Source of the DNA: CG2-30-51-40 sp041753575 | GTDB lineage: Bacteria > Desulfobacterota > DSM-4660 > Desulfatiglandales > Desulfatiglandaceae | Direction: 5' to 3' | DNA length: 64,000 nucleotides | Assembly (NCBI GenBank): GCA_041753575.1 | Contig: JBGSUA010000048.1 | Location: 6,121 to 70,120, forward strand | Shown: positions 9,046 to 18,522 of the stretch, piece by piece | Numbering within the stretch: the first letter of the stretch is position 1 | Layout of the letters: every line of letters begins with the position of its first letter | The notes under the pieces: generated by a model | Seen by the model: the letters and a program-made list of their open reading frames with translations, nothing else | What the model was told of the DNA's origin: nothing | Databases searched by the model: none | Translations under genes and position numbers: made by a program

Positions 9046-10065
9046 TCAGCGCATACCTTTCAGGATATTATATACCTTATCCAGAAGCTCCCCAGGGAAA
9101 AGTTTATCCTTAAGGGCCGCGGCAACCTTTTCGTGTACATCTGAAAAGGCACGAAGTTCCATGGCTGGGGGCGGAGGAGTGATGGAAATGCCGCTTTTTT
9201 TGATAACCTCTATGGCTTCCCGGCTCTGTGCTCTCAGTGTGACGGTCAGCTCATCCATGGCTGGTTCGGTTTCCTTCAAAAGCATTTCGCTTAGATCCGG
9301 CGGCAGTTTTTCCATAAAGGAAGATGAAATCAGTATCGCTCCTGTAGCATGGACCAGGGCCCAATCAGTCATGTAAGAAAGGCTCGAATGCCACTGAAGA
9401 GCGAGAGCGCCTATCGGAGGGGCATAGACAGTATCAATCATGCCCGTGCTTAGCGCGGTAGTGACATCGGTTATTGGAAGCTGGATGGGTGTGACCCCCA
9501 GTTGAACAAATGTCTCCCTCGCAACAGGATCCCCGGACCACGCCCAAGCCTTCAACCCAGCGAAATCTCTTACTGTGGCAATGGGCTTTTTGGAAAAAAC
9601 ATGAGCGTTTCCAACCTCTGCCCAAGCCAGGAGATAAAATCCCTTCTGCCTGAACTGGCCCGAAAAGAAATCTTTTAATTGCTTGTGGGTAATGTCAATT
9701 TCTTCATAATTTCTGAAAAGAAAAGGAAGATCCAATATCCTCACCATCGGAAGGATCTGTCCGAACCCCACTCCGGAAAAGGCCGCGCAGTGGATCTGTC
9801 CTATTCGCATCTTCTTAAGGACATCTATTTCATCTCCTGCCACACCACCGGGGTAGAAGGCAAAACCGAGCCTGTTTTTAGATTCAGCCCTGAGTTTTTC
9901 ATCCAGCGCCCGCATACGCTTCATCCAGGCCGAGCCATCAGGCGCTACCGTCGCAAACTTTATGAGATACTTAGGCCGCTCGGAAACCGCTTGAGAAGCA
10001 CCGCAAAACATCACCAATAACATTAACATAATTATACAACATTTTGCTATTACATATTTTAACAT
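9046..10065 (-). CDS. dctP: TRAP transporter solute-binding protein (DctP family)
   Basis: Periplasmic solute receptor of about 339 residues with a signal peptide (MLKYVIAKCC, hydrophobic core, ASQA). The mature part starts with IKFATVAPDGSAWMKRM, and the region around GLKAWAWSGDPVARET holds the conserved arginine that in characterised DctP proteins contacts the ligand carboxylate. GGGG sits 6 nt before the ATG at 10065; in-frame GTG 10077 and ATG 10068 are alternatives. The upstream TatT-like gene ends at 10077, so the genes are coupled. Confidence 0.88.
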   Translation of the reverse strand: MLKYVIAKCCIIMLMLLVMFCGASQAVSERPKYLIKFATVAPDGSAWMKRMRALDEKLRAESKNRLGFAFYPGGVAGDEIDVLKKMRIGQIHCAAFSGVGFGQILPMVRILDLPFLFRNYEEIDITHKQLKDFFSGQFRQKGFYLLAWAEVGNAHVFSKKPIATVRDFAGLKAWAWSGDPVARETFVQLGVTPIQLPITDVTTALSTGMIDTVYAPPIGALALQWHSSLSYMTDWALVHATGAILISSSFMEKLPPDLSEMLLKETEPAMDELTVTLRAQSREAIEVIKKSGISITPPPPAMELRAFSDVHEKVAAALKDKLFPGELLDKVYNILKGMR

Positions 10066-10076
10066 CATATACCCCA

Positions 10077-10967
10077 CTAATAAAACAGTTCATCCTCTCT
10101 GGCCTTGAGCCTGGAGGCCTTTTCTTTGAACACCATGTTGATCAGACACATCTCTTTGAGAGCGCTTTCATCTGAGCCGCCAATGCTCTCAAGCAATCGG
10201 AGAAAGAGCTGCCTGTCCTGAAGCCTCACTGCTCCATACCTGGCATAAAAATATTGTATCAGAAGAAAGCGCCCCCCTGATGCCTCCATGGCCCTATCGA
10301 AATCATCTCTTGCCTTGGAGGGGTCCCCTCCAAGTAAGGGAGGAGTGAATGCCAATAAAGAGCCAAGAAGCGCATAAGGAGTTCCATGGAAGAAATCAGG
10401 GTTGATTTCAATTATTCTTTCGAGGCAGAGTCTTAAGATCCAGATCTGAGATATTGCCGTGGGGTTGTCTCCCTGGAGTGAGATCCATCCGCTCCAAGCG
10501 ACAGCCGTCCAGAAGAGCCTCTCCAGGATTTCTCTGTCCGCAGTCAAAAGGGCCTTCCGGACAGATTCTTCTCCTCCTGCTCCGTTTTTAAGCCTTTCCC
10601 CAAGATCACCAAGGGATCTAAGTCCATAATCCCTTGCCCGCAGGTAAAGGGCGGAGGCCCTGTCCGAGGACTCATCCTCAACAAAAAGCAGGGCATATCC
10701 GGCATAACCTGAGCTAAGCCCTTTCAATATATCCTTGTTTGATGGATCAGCTTTAAGAAGTCCCTCCATGAGCTTACATTGTGATGGGAGGGCCTGCCTG
10801 GCTATCTCAGGATCACATTCAGAGAAAAAGGACTCCATCATCGGGGGGATAAGAGGCGCGGTGAAGCGCGCGGTAAGAGATGCACAGCCCATAGCAGATC
10901 CGACCGCTGAAATAAAAAGAAGGAAAAGGGCCTGCCTATACCCGTCAACTGCTATAAGACCCTTGAC
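10077..10967 (-). CDS. TatT-like TPR lipoprotein associated with TRAP transporter; start codon uncertain
   Basis: About 290 residues of the family of TRAP-associated TPR lipoproteins (TatT, as in Treponema). Visible are a hydrophobic signal (QALFLLFISAVGSAMGC) ending in a lipobox-like cysteine, then helical-repeat sequence. It directly precedes dctP. Oddity: no ATG, GTG or TTG lies between the signal peptide and the inverted-repeat element at 10976-11214, so the original start seems lost or replaced. The frame is open through the element to an ATG at 11234, which would add about 89 unrelated residues; an internal ATG at 10892 would remove the signal. The upper coordinate here marks the apparent coding limit, not a start codon. 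Confidence 0.7.
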   Translation of the reverse strand, partial: VKGLIAVDGYRQALFLLFISAVGSAMGCASLTARFTAPLIPPMMESFFSECDPEIARQALPSQCKLMEGLLKADPSNKDILKGLSSGYAGYALLFVEDESSDRASALYLRARDYGLRSLGDLGERLKNGAGGEESVRKALLTADREILERLFWTAVAWSGWISLQGDNPTAISQIWILRLCLERIIEINPDFFHGTPYALLGSLLAFTPPLLGGDPSKARDDFDRAMEASGGRFLLIQYFYARYGAVRLQDRQLFLRLLESIGGSDESALKEMCLINMVFKEKASRLKAREDELFY

Positions 10968-10975
10968 GGCCTTGT

Positions 10976-11214
10976 AAAAAGTCCTCCTTCTGCGCTGCCT
11001 GCCTGTGCGGTGTTGCACGCAGACATGCGCTACATCCCTCGCCTCGCCTCGCGTGTTCGCACTCAAGAAGGTCGTTCCAACGTGGGAATAGATACACCTC
11101 ACTCCACGGGGTTGTCCTCGTTGCGCTTGGACGCCCCAGCCTTCGGGCGGGTCCCCATGTGTGGGTGTCTTGTATCTAGAGCTTCTTACTTTGCAGTCCC
11201 CATTAGGACTTTTT
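10976..11214. repeat. MITE-like intergenic element with terminal inverted repeats
   Basis: AAAAAGTCCT at 10976-10985 is repeated in inverse as AGGACTTTTT at 11205-11214; imperfect similarity extends about ten bases further out (GACG...G.AAAAAGTCCT on both sides). The 239-bp interior has no convincing gene. It sits exactly at the 5' edge of the TatT-like coding sequence. Calling it mobile is inference from the inverted ends. Confidence 0.45.
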
Positions 11215-11297
11215 GCGACTTCGTCACCCTTCATCGCCGGAAAATCTCAGCCACCATTAAAGGATTATCATCAGCTTTTTAAGACTATGCAAAAAGA

Positions 11298-12494
11298 TTA
11301 ATAGGCTACAAATGGATCACCCCTGCGTATCGGGCTTCTGAGATATCTTTTGGCAAGAAACTGCGCCCCTGATGCGTTCTCCATATTGAGCACACTACTG
11401 TAGATATTCATTGCCTTCTCCCTCTCCCCCCTGAGATCCCATATCATACCGGCCTTTAAAATAGGCCATGCGACCATGGCCGGGTCTGCATCAGGATCAG
11501 CCAAATCCCGCAGTCTTTCAAGATATACCATCGCGGAATCCAAATCACCTCTTATCATCGCGTATGCGGCAGACATGTACATAGCAGATCTTTCCCAATT
11601 CATGCCCTTAGAGGAGGATGGCAGGGCTGATTGTCTCATGTTGGACAGGGTTTCCCTGTAGGCCTCATCCTCGCCTCTAAATACGTGGCAAACGCCTTTG
11701 AGAAATTGGTATCTCGATGTCTCAGGGTATCTCCTTGCGAGGTCATTTACCAGAAAAAGGGCCTTTTCATAATCCTCTTCCATGAACATGTAGATGTGCA
11801 GCAGGGTGCTCTTTGCCTCGCTGCCGGAATAGAGCGCCTCGGCAGCGGCGGTATGGAGTTTCTTTAAGCCTTCATCCCTACCGCCCTTCCTTATGAGCAG
11901 ATAGCTCAAAAACTTTACTACTCCAGACATCTTGGCCGTGTAATATTCATATATACCAAGGCCCAGAAGTACTTCTTTATTATTTGGGTCAATTTTAAGG
12001 CAGTTATTAAGATGATCAACCGCATCAGAGGCCAGGATAAAAGAGGAAAACCAGTTTTCCTTCATAAGCTCAAAGCGCCCCTTAAATCCAAGAGCCCCCC
12101 CAAGGAAAAAGTGGCTTTCAGCGTCCTTTGGGTTTTCATTTACCCTTGCCCCTGCACTATCAATAACGCTATCAATTCGTTCCTTGAATTGATTGACCGT
12201 AGCCCCTGACCAGAAGCCAGAGGCAAGCTTCGACCAGCTTACCATAGCCAGATAAAAATGGCCCACCGGCAGATGGGGATAGGACGCTGACATCGCATTA
12301 AATATTCTTTCCGCCTCGTCAAATTTGCAGTTGTAAAGCATGTCAATCCCATTGATTACATCCCTTTGAAGTAAGGATCTCGCAATTTCCGTTAATACAT
12401 AAGGGGACCTTCTAGCGCCTTCTTCGGCTTCGGCAGAAGACGTGGAGAAAAAAAGTATCAGGATACATGCAATTATATTTGATGTAATGGACAC
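11298..12494 (-). CDS. exported tetratricopeptide-repeat protein
   Basis: 398 residues with a signal peptide (MSITSNIIACILILFF...SSAEAEE) and TPR-like helical repeats through most of the length (for example FDEAERIFNAMSASYPHLPV, AESHFFLGGALGFKGRFELM, and KALFLVNDLARRYPETSRYQ). It is upstream of the TatT-like gene in the same direction, separated by the repeat element, and so may act in the envelope together with the TRAP system. No specific function can be assigned. Confidence 0.75.
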   Translation of the reverse strand: MSITSNIIACILILFFSTSSAEAEEGARRSPYVLTEIARSLLQRDVINGIDMLYNCKFDEAERIFNAMSASYPHLPVGHFYLAMVSWSKLASGFWSGATVNQFKERIDSVIDSAGARVNENPKDAESHFFLGGALGFKGRFELMKENWFSSFILASDAVDHLNNCLKIDPNNKEVLLGLGIYEYYTAKMSGVVKFLSYLLIRKGGRDEGLKKLHTAAAEALYSGSEAKSTLLHIYMFMEEDYEKALFLVNDLARRYPETSRYQFLKGVCHVFRGEDEAYRETLSNMRQSALPSSSKGMNWERSAMYMSAAYAMIRGDLDSAMVYLERLRDLADPDADPAMVAWPILKAGMIWDLRGEREKAMNIYSSVLNMENASGAQFLAKRYLRSPIRRGDPFVAY

Positions 12495-12666
12495 TCAGTT
12501 CTTCTTATTCAAATTCAAATAGCTTATTGTTATATAACATACGCTATATTGATTCAAAGATATTCATCAGTCAATTTCTGCCTCCCTTGTGATTGAGTGC
12601 GAATGATAGCGGAGACACAGATAGATGAAAATCCGTATCTGATCACTAACGGTCATGCCCGGGCAG

Positions 12667-12760
12667 GGCACAACGAAGCATGAAAATGCCGCATGTCATT
12701 CCGGACCCGGTCCGGAATCCAGGTGTAAAAGACTGGATACCGGCCTTCGCCGGCATGACG
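12667..12760. repeat. dispersed palindromic intergenic repeat, copy 1
   Basis: Shares GGCACAACGA(A/G)GCATG and the following AAAATGCCGCATGTCATTCC with copy 2 at 51275-51370. It holds the palindrome ATTCCGGAC-ccg-GTCCGGAAT and continues with ACTGGATA. The rest of the 12495-12846 gap shows no gene. Confidence 0.7.
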
Positions 12761-12846
12761 ATGTATTTCTATATAACCGTTTGGCATCTCAAAGTCTTTT
12801 GAGAGTCAGCGGTGGAAGGCCGCATCCAGTCTAATATCTTAAATGC

Positions 12847-14763
12847 TTATATGGAGCACCCCAGCTTGGTTCCTTCATAAATGGCAGCCTTGGCGCTTCT
12901 GGGTTCGAGACAATCTCCTATACTATTAACCACAATTCCCATGGACTGAATCTGTTCGAAAAGCTCGCTGCTGGCCTTATTGCCTATGGTAACCACAACC
13001 CGCTCGGCATCAAGCCTCAGCTCCTCTCCGCCCGGGCCTCTTACAATGACGCCGTGATCTTCAACCTTGGAAAGGGCATATCCGTTCATGATTGAAACTC
13101 CGAGATCCTTAATCCTTGAAAGGAGCAGCTTCCTTGTCATGGTTTCCAGTCCTGTTGCAACCTTTGCAAGCATCTCGACTATGGTGACGGTGCTGCCAAG
13201 TTCGGCAAGATGAAGCGCCACTTCGCATCCGGTCGGGCCTCCCCCGACCACCACCGTCTTTCGTTTCTCCGGCATATCACCATTCATGACAGTGTGCAGG
13301 GTGACCACTATCGGTTTATTGATTCCTTCAGCAGGCGGGAGGCTGGGCAGAGACCCGGTAGCGAGGATAACAACGTCAGGTGATTCCGCCTTCACGGTAT
13401 CAATTGTCGCTTCCTTCCCCAGGTGACAGATCACTCCGCTTTTTTCAACCTGCTTGCGCTGAAAATTGATAAGGTTAAGGATCTCCTTCTTAAATCCTGT
13501 CACGCTTCCGTACAGGAGTTGCCCTCCAACGGCTTTGCCACGCTCAAAAAGTTGGACTTTGTGGCCCCTCCTGGCGGCAATCCATGCTACATTAAGCCCT
13601 CCGGGGCCCCCTCCTATGACCATGATCCGCTTGGGATTGGCGGTCGGAGTTATAGCCATCTCCTGTTCTCTTCCGAGAAAAGGATTCACAAGACACTCAA
13701 TGCGCCCCCTCCTGAAAATGGATTCCATGCAGGTGTTGCAGGCGATGCACATCCTGATATCATCTAGCCGTCCCTCTCTTGCCTTCTTTGGGAGTTCCGG
13801 ATCAGCCAGAAGGCCTCTGCCCATGCAGATAAGATCAGCTTTTCCCTGGGCAACGAGGGCGTTTGCCAGCACAGGATCATTTATCCTTCCAACGGCCATC
13901 ACGGGTATGCTGACCGCCCTTCTGATCTGATGGGCGGAATCAGCAAGACAGGCCTTTTTCATAAACATGGGCTGGCAGATCCATTCCGGAGTCGCGTCGT
14001 TTCCGGCAGATACCTGTACGATATCAATGCCTGCCTCAATAAGGATCTTGATTATGGGGATACTTTCTTCCACGGTGAGACCGTTGGGAACGAACTCCTG
14101 GGCGCTTATCTTGAAGGAAAGAGGTATGTCATTCCCGATCCTCTTTCTTATCTCGGTCACGATTTCCCGGGCAAAGCGGGCCCTTCCTTCGATGCTCCCG
14201 CCATATTGATCTTCTCTTATATTTGAAAATCTGGATAGGAACTGATTGACAAGATACCCGTGAGCGCCGTGTATCTCTATAAATTGAAATCCGGCTGCCA
14301 CTGCCCTCTCTGCGGCATCACCGAACTTGCAGACAAGCTCCTGAATTCCAGCAACCGTCAATTCCTCAACGGGTCCGCTTATCGCAGGACAGGGCAGGGG
14401 AGAAGGGGCAACCGGAACACGCCTTATGACCTTGGATGAGGTCTGTCTTCCCCCATGATGGAGCTGTATGCCTGCAATCGAGCCTTCAGATATGATAGCC
14501 CTGGAGATGCGCTCAAGGCTTGGCAAAAACCTGTCGTCGTAAATTCTTGCCTGATTGGATGAGACGATTCCCTCCGGCGAAATGGCGCACGCCTCCATGA
14601 CAACCATACCCGGGCCGCCGGCGGCCCTCATCCTGTAGTGCTCAACGGCCTTATCTGGGATTCCCCCATCGCCTTCCAGGAGAAAGGAGGCCAAGCCTGG
14701 CATAACGATCCTATTGTCCAGCCTGCAGTTCTTTATCAGAAAAGGACTAAAAAGATCTTTCAT
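12847..14763 (-). CDS. NADH:flavin oxidoreductase / 2,4-dienoyl-CoA reductase-like enzyme (FadH type)
   Basis: 638 residues with the two-part FadH architecture. The N-terminal FMN TIM barrel of the Old Yellow Enzyme family (about 1-330) includes GFQFIEIHGAHGYLVNQFLS. An iron-sulfur segment with CIACNTCMESIFRRG and a further cysteine in IECLVNP follows. The C-terminal part is a dinucleotide-binding module with VIGGGPGGLNVAW and VVGGGPTGCEVALHLAELG. Such enzymes reduce enoyl or dienoyl thioesters, or other activated alkenes, with NAD(P)H. It stands alone between two intergenic gaps; the substrate is unknown. Confidence 0.87.
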   Translation of the reverse strand: MKDLFSPFLIKNCRLDNRIVMPGLASFLLEGDGGIPDKAVEHYRMRAAGGPGMVVMEACAISPEGIVSSNQARIYDDRFLPSLERISRAIISEGSIAGIQLHHGGRQTSSKVIRRVPVAPSPLPCPAISGPVEELTVAGIQELVCKFGDAAERAVAAGFQFIEIHGAHGYLVNQFLSRFSNIREDQYGGSIEGRARFAREIVTEIRKRIGNDIPLSFKISAQEFVPNGLTVEESIPIIKILIEAGIDIVQVSAGNDATPEWICQPMFMKKACLADSAHQIRRAVSIPVMAVGRINDPVLANALVAQGKADLICMGRGLLADPELPKKAREGRLDDIRMCIACNTCMESIFRRGRIECLVNPFLGREQEMAITPTANPKRIMVIGGGPGGLNVAWIAARRGHKVQLFERGKAVGGQLLYGSVTGFKKEILNLINFQRKQVEKSGVICHLGKEATIDTVKAESPDVVILATGSLPSLPPAEGINKPIVVTLHTVMNGDMPEKRKTVVVGGGPTGCEVALHLAELGSTVTIVEMLAKVATGLETMTRKLLLSRIKDLGVSIMNGYALSKVEDHGVIVRGPGGEELRLDAERVVVTIGNKASSELFEQIQSMGIVVNSIGDCLEPRSAKAAIYEGTKLGCSI

Positions 14764-14948
14764 CAGAAATATCTCCCTGGACGCAAGCGGATATCCTTAG
14801 CGGCCTAATACTAGGAACCACCTTCCGGCTTGTCAAACAATTTCAGGATACCTTGACGATTAGATATGTTTATCAATATAGTCCAAGCAATCTTAACAAT
14901 CCTGCCGGCAGAAGCGTTTTGGGGAATCCGGCAACTGAGAGGTGAGAA

Positions 14949-16193
14949 ATGGACAGGATGCAAAGCCTAGTCGGTATCTTTGTGCTTGCACTCATTGCAC
15001 TAATTTTGTCCGAGAGGCGCAGAGATATAAACTGGAGAACCGTTTCTGTCGGGATTTCCCTGCAGCTCTTTATGGCCATTGTCCTCTTGAAGGCGCCCGC
15101 GTCACAATGGATTTTTCTCTTCCTTAATAAAGGCGTCTTCACCCTTGAGGAGGCGACAAGGGCAGGGACGAGCTTTGTATTCGGGTATCTGGGAGGAGGG
15201 CCGCTGCCGTTCGATGAAAGACATTCCGGAGCTGGTTTCATATTGGCGTTTCAGAGTCTGCCGATAATACTTGTTTTGAGTGCTATTTCATCCCTGCTTT
15301 TTTACTGGAAAATACTTCCATTTGTTGTGAGGGGGTTTTCATGGTTTTTCGGTAGAACCATGCACCTCGGGGGAGTTGAAGGAGTAGGGACGGCAGCCAA
15401 TATCTTCGTCGGCATGGTTGAAGCGCCTCTTCTTATAAGGCCCTATCTGTCAAAGGTATCAAGGAGCGAGCTTTTCACCATAATGACGGCCGGCATGGCG
15501 ACCATAGCGGGGACCGTCATGGTGATATATGCCACTATACTCAGAGATGTTATACCAAATGCAATAGGACATCTCCTTACCGCATCCCTGATAAGCGCTC
15601 CGGCATCTGTTACCATAGCAAAACTGATGATTCCCGAGACTCAGCCCCTCTCAGGCAGGGATATATCGGTTCCCAGGGGCGCGAACAGCGCAATGGATGC
15701 CATCACCCGAGGAACCCTCGAAGGACTCAAGCTCTTCTTGAGCATAACAGCCATGCTCATTGTGCTTGTGGCACTTGTGCACCTCGTCAATTCGATCCTG
15801 GTACTGCTCCCCTCTCCGGAAGGAAAAGCCTTAACCTTACAGCGACTCCTGGGTTACGTGATGTCACCTATAGTATGGCTTATGGGTATCCCCTGGTCCG
15901 AATCCATGACGGCGGGCTCATTGATGGGAACCAAGACGGTACTGAATGAATTTGTCGCTTATCTGGACCTGGCCTCACTCCCGCCGGATATCCTTACACC
16001 AAGGAGCAGACTGATAATGATCTATGCCCTCAGCGGATTCGCCAACTTCGGTTCCCTTGGAATAATGATTGGAGGTATTGGAAGTATGGCCCCTGAAAGA
16101 AGGGCGGATGTAGTGGCCTTGGGAATGAAGTCAATAGCAGCCGGCACGATTGCCACATGCATGACAGGGGCTATAGTAGGAGTCATTCAATGA
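14949..16193 (+). CDS. concentrative nucleoside transporter (CNT/NupC family)
   Basis: 414-residue inner-membrane symporter for nucleosides, driven by Na+ or H+. The CNT motifs are clear: GVEGVGTAANIFVGMVEAPL (substrate/ion site), TIMTAGMATIAGTVMVIYA, and in the C-terminal half the NEFVAY and ALSGFANFGSLGIMIGGIG segments. A GAGAGGTGAG ribosome site precedes the ATG. Its stop overlaps the next start (ATGA). It fits with purine nucleoside phosphorylase and purine deaminases elsewhere in the window. Confidence 0.9.
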   Translation: MDRMQSLVGIFVLALIALILSERRRDINWRTVSVGISLQLFMAIVLLKAPASQWIFLFLNKGVFTLEEATRAGTSFVFGYLGGGPLPFDERHSGAGFILAFQSLPIILVLSAISSLLFYWKILPFVVRGFSWFFGRTMHLGGVEGVGTAANIFVGMVEAPLLIRPYLSKVSRSELFTIMTAGMATIAGTVMVIYATILRDVIPNAIGHLLTASLISAPASVTIAKLMIPETQPLSGRDISVPRGANSAMDAITRGTLEGLKLFLSITAMLIVLVALVHLVNSILVLLPSPEGKALTLQRLLGYVMSPIVWLMGIPWSESMTAGSLMGTKTVLNEFVAYLDLASLPPDILTPRSRLIMIYALSGFANFGSLGIMIGGIGSMAPERRADVVALGMKSIAAGTIATCMTGAIVGVIQ

Positions 16194-17170
16194 ATATATC
16201 AAGATATCCTGTTGTCACCTTGGGGCTTGACCGCATTGGTGAAGGCTACCCATTTGCCATGACCTTTCCACTGGCCTCAGAGTCAGTTAAGGAGTCCATA
16301 AACAAAGTTGGACTTATAAATCCGCCAATCGTAAGAGAAAAGGCAATAGAAAAACGATTTGAAGTCATATCCGGAGCAAGGAGAATAATAGCATTAAAGG
16401 CCCTCGGTTTTACTGAAACCCCATGCCGGATAATTCCAGAAGGAGACACATCGGACCTCGATGCCGTCCTTCTCAACCTTTTCGACAATCTCACCACAAG
16501 GAGTTTCAACCCTGTTGAGAAGGGGATGGTCCTTGCACTCCTTACATCTCAGATTAGCAGAGAAGAAATCTTAAAGTTCTTTATGCCCCTCCTGGGATTA
16601 CCCAGACATGAGCCATCACTTGATCTCCACCTGATAATCGCAAAAGAATTAAACGAAGAAATCAAGATTGCCGTAGCCCTGGGAAGGATGTCGCTTCAGG
16701 CAATATCTGAATTGATTTGTCTTTTACAAGAGGATCAAGCAAACGTTTACAAAACGATCCATTATATAATGTTAAATAATAACTATCAAATACAATTTAT
16801 TGATCTTTTAAAGGATATTTCCATAATTACTGAAACATCAATTTCGCGATTGTTGCTGAGAGAGGATATCTCGGATATTATTAATGACAAGAATCTGAGC
16901 AATCCCAAGAAGGCAAAAAAGCTTATGGATTACCTGCGGGATTTGAGAAATCCCACCCTTGCCATGGCGGAAAAGGCCTTCAAAGAGACCCTTCGCTCAA
17001 TTGGTCTGCCTGAAGGGGATATTATTGTAGCTCCGCAATTTTTTGAGTCTCCATATTATGAATTAAGAGTAAGATTCCGAGATATGGATCAGCTTGGGAA
17101 AAAACTTGATTCAATAAAATCCTTAAAATCAATTGATCGTCTTTTGGAGCCTTGGAAGACAGAAAAATGA
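16190..17170 (+). CDS. ParB/Spo0J-type N-terminal (ParB-like nuclease fold) domain protein
   Basis: About 326 residues from ATG 16190, which overlaps the transporter stop. The N-terminal ~100 residues carry the ParB core (LINPPIVREK, then EVISGARRIIALKALGF). The rest is helical, weakly related to ParB DNA-binding regions, and more AT-rich than the neighbouring genes. No parA partner is adjacent, so chromosome partitioning is unlikely. The next gene is an SPL-type radical SAM protein, and the two may work as a pair (inference). Confidence 0.75.
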   Translation: MNISRYPVVTLGLDRIGEGYPFAMTFPLASESVKESINKVGLINPPIVREKAIEKRFEVISGARRIIALKALGFTETPCRIIPEGDTSDLDAVLLNLFDNLTTRSFNPVEKGMVLALLTSQISREEILKFFMPLLGLPRHEPSLDLHLIIAKELNEEIKIAVALGRMSLQAISELICLLQEDQANVYKTIHYIMLNNNYQIQFIDLLKDISIITETSISRLLLREDISDIINDKNLSNPKKAKKLMDYLRDLRNPTLAMAEKAFKETLRSIGLPEGDIIVAPQFFESPYYELRVRFRDMDQLGKKLDSIKSLKSIDRLLEPWKTEK

Positions 17171-17204
17171 AACACACTGATTAATCTTATATATTTAGTT
17201 AATA

Positions 17205-18170
17205 TTGGACACTATCATATTGAAACTGAATAGCAATATAATAGACCAGGTTATTTTTAAGGGCGATATTTTGAAGCCGTGTCCCGGAACAAGGGGATAT
17301 ATATGTTGCGGCTATCAGATACTAAATATAGGCACCAATTGCCCTCTGGATTGCAGCTATTGCATATTGCAGGCCTATTTCAAGGAGGACCGTCTAAAGG
17401 TCTTTTCGAACCTTGAAGAAAGAATAGGGGAGGTGGTTCGCGAGATTGAAGGCCATCCGGAAAAGATATACAGGATAGGGACAGGAGAGTTCACAGACAG
17501 CCTTGCGCTCGATCCCTTGACGGGATGGACGTCAATTTTGCTCCCCATATTTTCGGTGAGAAAAAACGCCGTTCTTGAGCTTAAGACAAAGAGCGTGTGC
17601 ATTGAAGGCCTTATTAAGTCTCCATACAGAGAGCGATTAATCGTCTCCTGGTCGCTTAACAGCCCCTTCATATCGGAAAGAGAAGAGATCCGCGCCCCGT
17701 CTCTTGTTGAGAGACTCAAGGCTGCCAGGGACTGCCAGAAGGAAGGTTTCACACTTGGGTTTCATTTCGATCCGCTTTTGATTCACAGGGACTGGCGGTC
17801 CGGTTATTTGAAAACAATAGAGCTTCTTGAAAAGTATATAAACCCGGCAGGGATAATCTGGCTGAGTCTAGGCTCTTTTAGATTCATGCCGGCACTTAAA
17901 CCCATAATAAGGAGGCGCCACCCTGGAAGTTGCATCCTTAACGGTGAATTCATTCTGGCGTTGGATGGAAAGATGCGGTATTTTAAGCCCTTGAGGATAG
18001 AACTTTATGAATTCATGAGAACTCACCTTGAGTCGTGGCATAGTGATCTAGGGATGTATCTTTGTATGGAATCGGACGACGTTTGGAAAAAAAGCATGGG
18101 CTGGTCACCAGGAGATTCTGAGGGACTTGCAGGATACTTGGATTCAAGGGTCAGAAAATTTTTTAAGTAG
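17205..18170 (+). CDS. SPL-family (spore photoproduct lyase-like) radical SAM protein
   Basis: 321 residues with the radical SAM motif C46-x3-C50-x2-C53 (NCPLDCSYC) and a preceding CCGYQ segment, as in the spore photoproduct lyase superfamily, which reverses thymine dimers of the spore photoproduct type. The only plausible start is TTG at 17205, since a TAG lies at 17196-17198 in frame. No sporulation genes are present, so the substrate is probably different. The gene follows the ParB-like protein by 34 nt. Confidence 0.8.
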   Translation: MDTIILKLNSNIIDQVIFKGDILKPCPGTRGYICCGYQILNIGTNCPLDCSYCILQAYFKEDRLKVFSNLEERIGEVVREIEGHPEKIYRIGTGEFTDSLALDPLTGWTSILLPIFSVRKNAVLELKTKSVCIEGLIKSPYRERLIVSWSLNSPFISEREEIRAPSLVERLKAARDCQKEGFTLGFHFDPLLIHRDWRSGYLKTIELLEKYINPAGIIWLSLGSFRFMPALKPIIRRRHPGSCILNGEFILALDGKMRYFKPLRIELYEFMRTHLESWHSDLGMYLCMESDDVWKKSMGWSPGDSEGLAGYLDSRVRKFFK

Positions 18171-18245
18171 CAATCCTCTATAAGATATGTTAGTCAGCAG
18201 GGCGCGTATAGTTAACCAAAAAGAGCACTGGGAGGTTAGGTCATC

Positions 18246-18473
18246 ATGGAGTTAAAAGAAAAAGTAGAGAAGGCCCTTGAAAAGGTAAGGCCTTCCCTTA
18301 AGGCGGATGGAGGCGACGTTCAGCTTGTTGGTGTTGAAGCTGATGGCACAGTAAAGGTAAAGCTCATGGGCGCATGCGGTGGATGCCCCATGTCTCAGAT
18401 GACACTCAAGATGGGTATAGAAAAGATCCTCAAACAGAGTGTGCCCGAAGTTAAAGGGGTGGTGTCGGTCTAG
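18246..18473 (+). CDS. NifU C-terminal domain (Nfu-type) iron-sulfur scaffold protein
   Basis: A 75-residue Nfu domain. The Fe-S binding CxxC is C44-G-G-C47 in ACGGCPMSQMTLKMGIE, and the N-terminal RPSLKADGGDVQLV is family-typical. GGGAGG precedes the ATG. It would carry or deliver [4Fe-4S] clusters, which fits the many Fe-S enzymes in the window. The upstream 75 bases show no gene. Confidence 0.92.
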   Translation: MELKEKVEKALEKVRPSLKADGGDVQLVGVEADGTVKVKLMGACGGCPMSQMTLKMGIEKILKQSVPEVKGVVSV

Positions 18474-18522
18474 AAAACTTATCGTACCGCATTAATTATA
18501 AAATAAATTCAGGGAGGTAAGC

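Noticed and set aside
13423..14226. Plus-strand open frames opposite the FadH-like gene
   Set aside because: Antisense shadows of a well-supported flavoenzyme gene.
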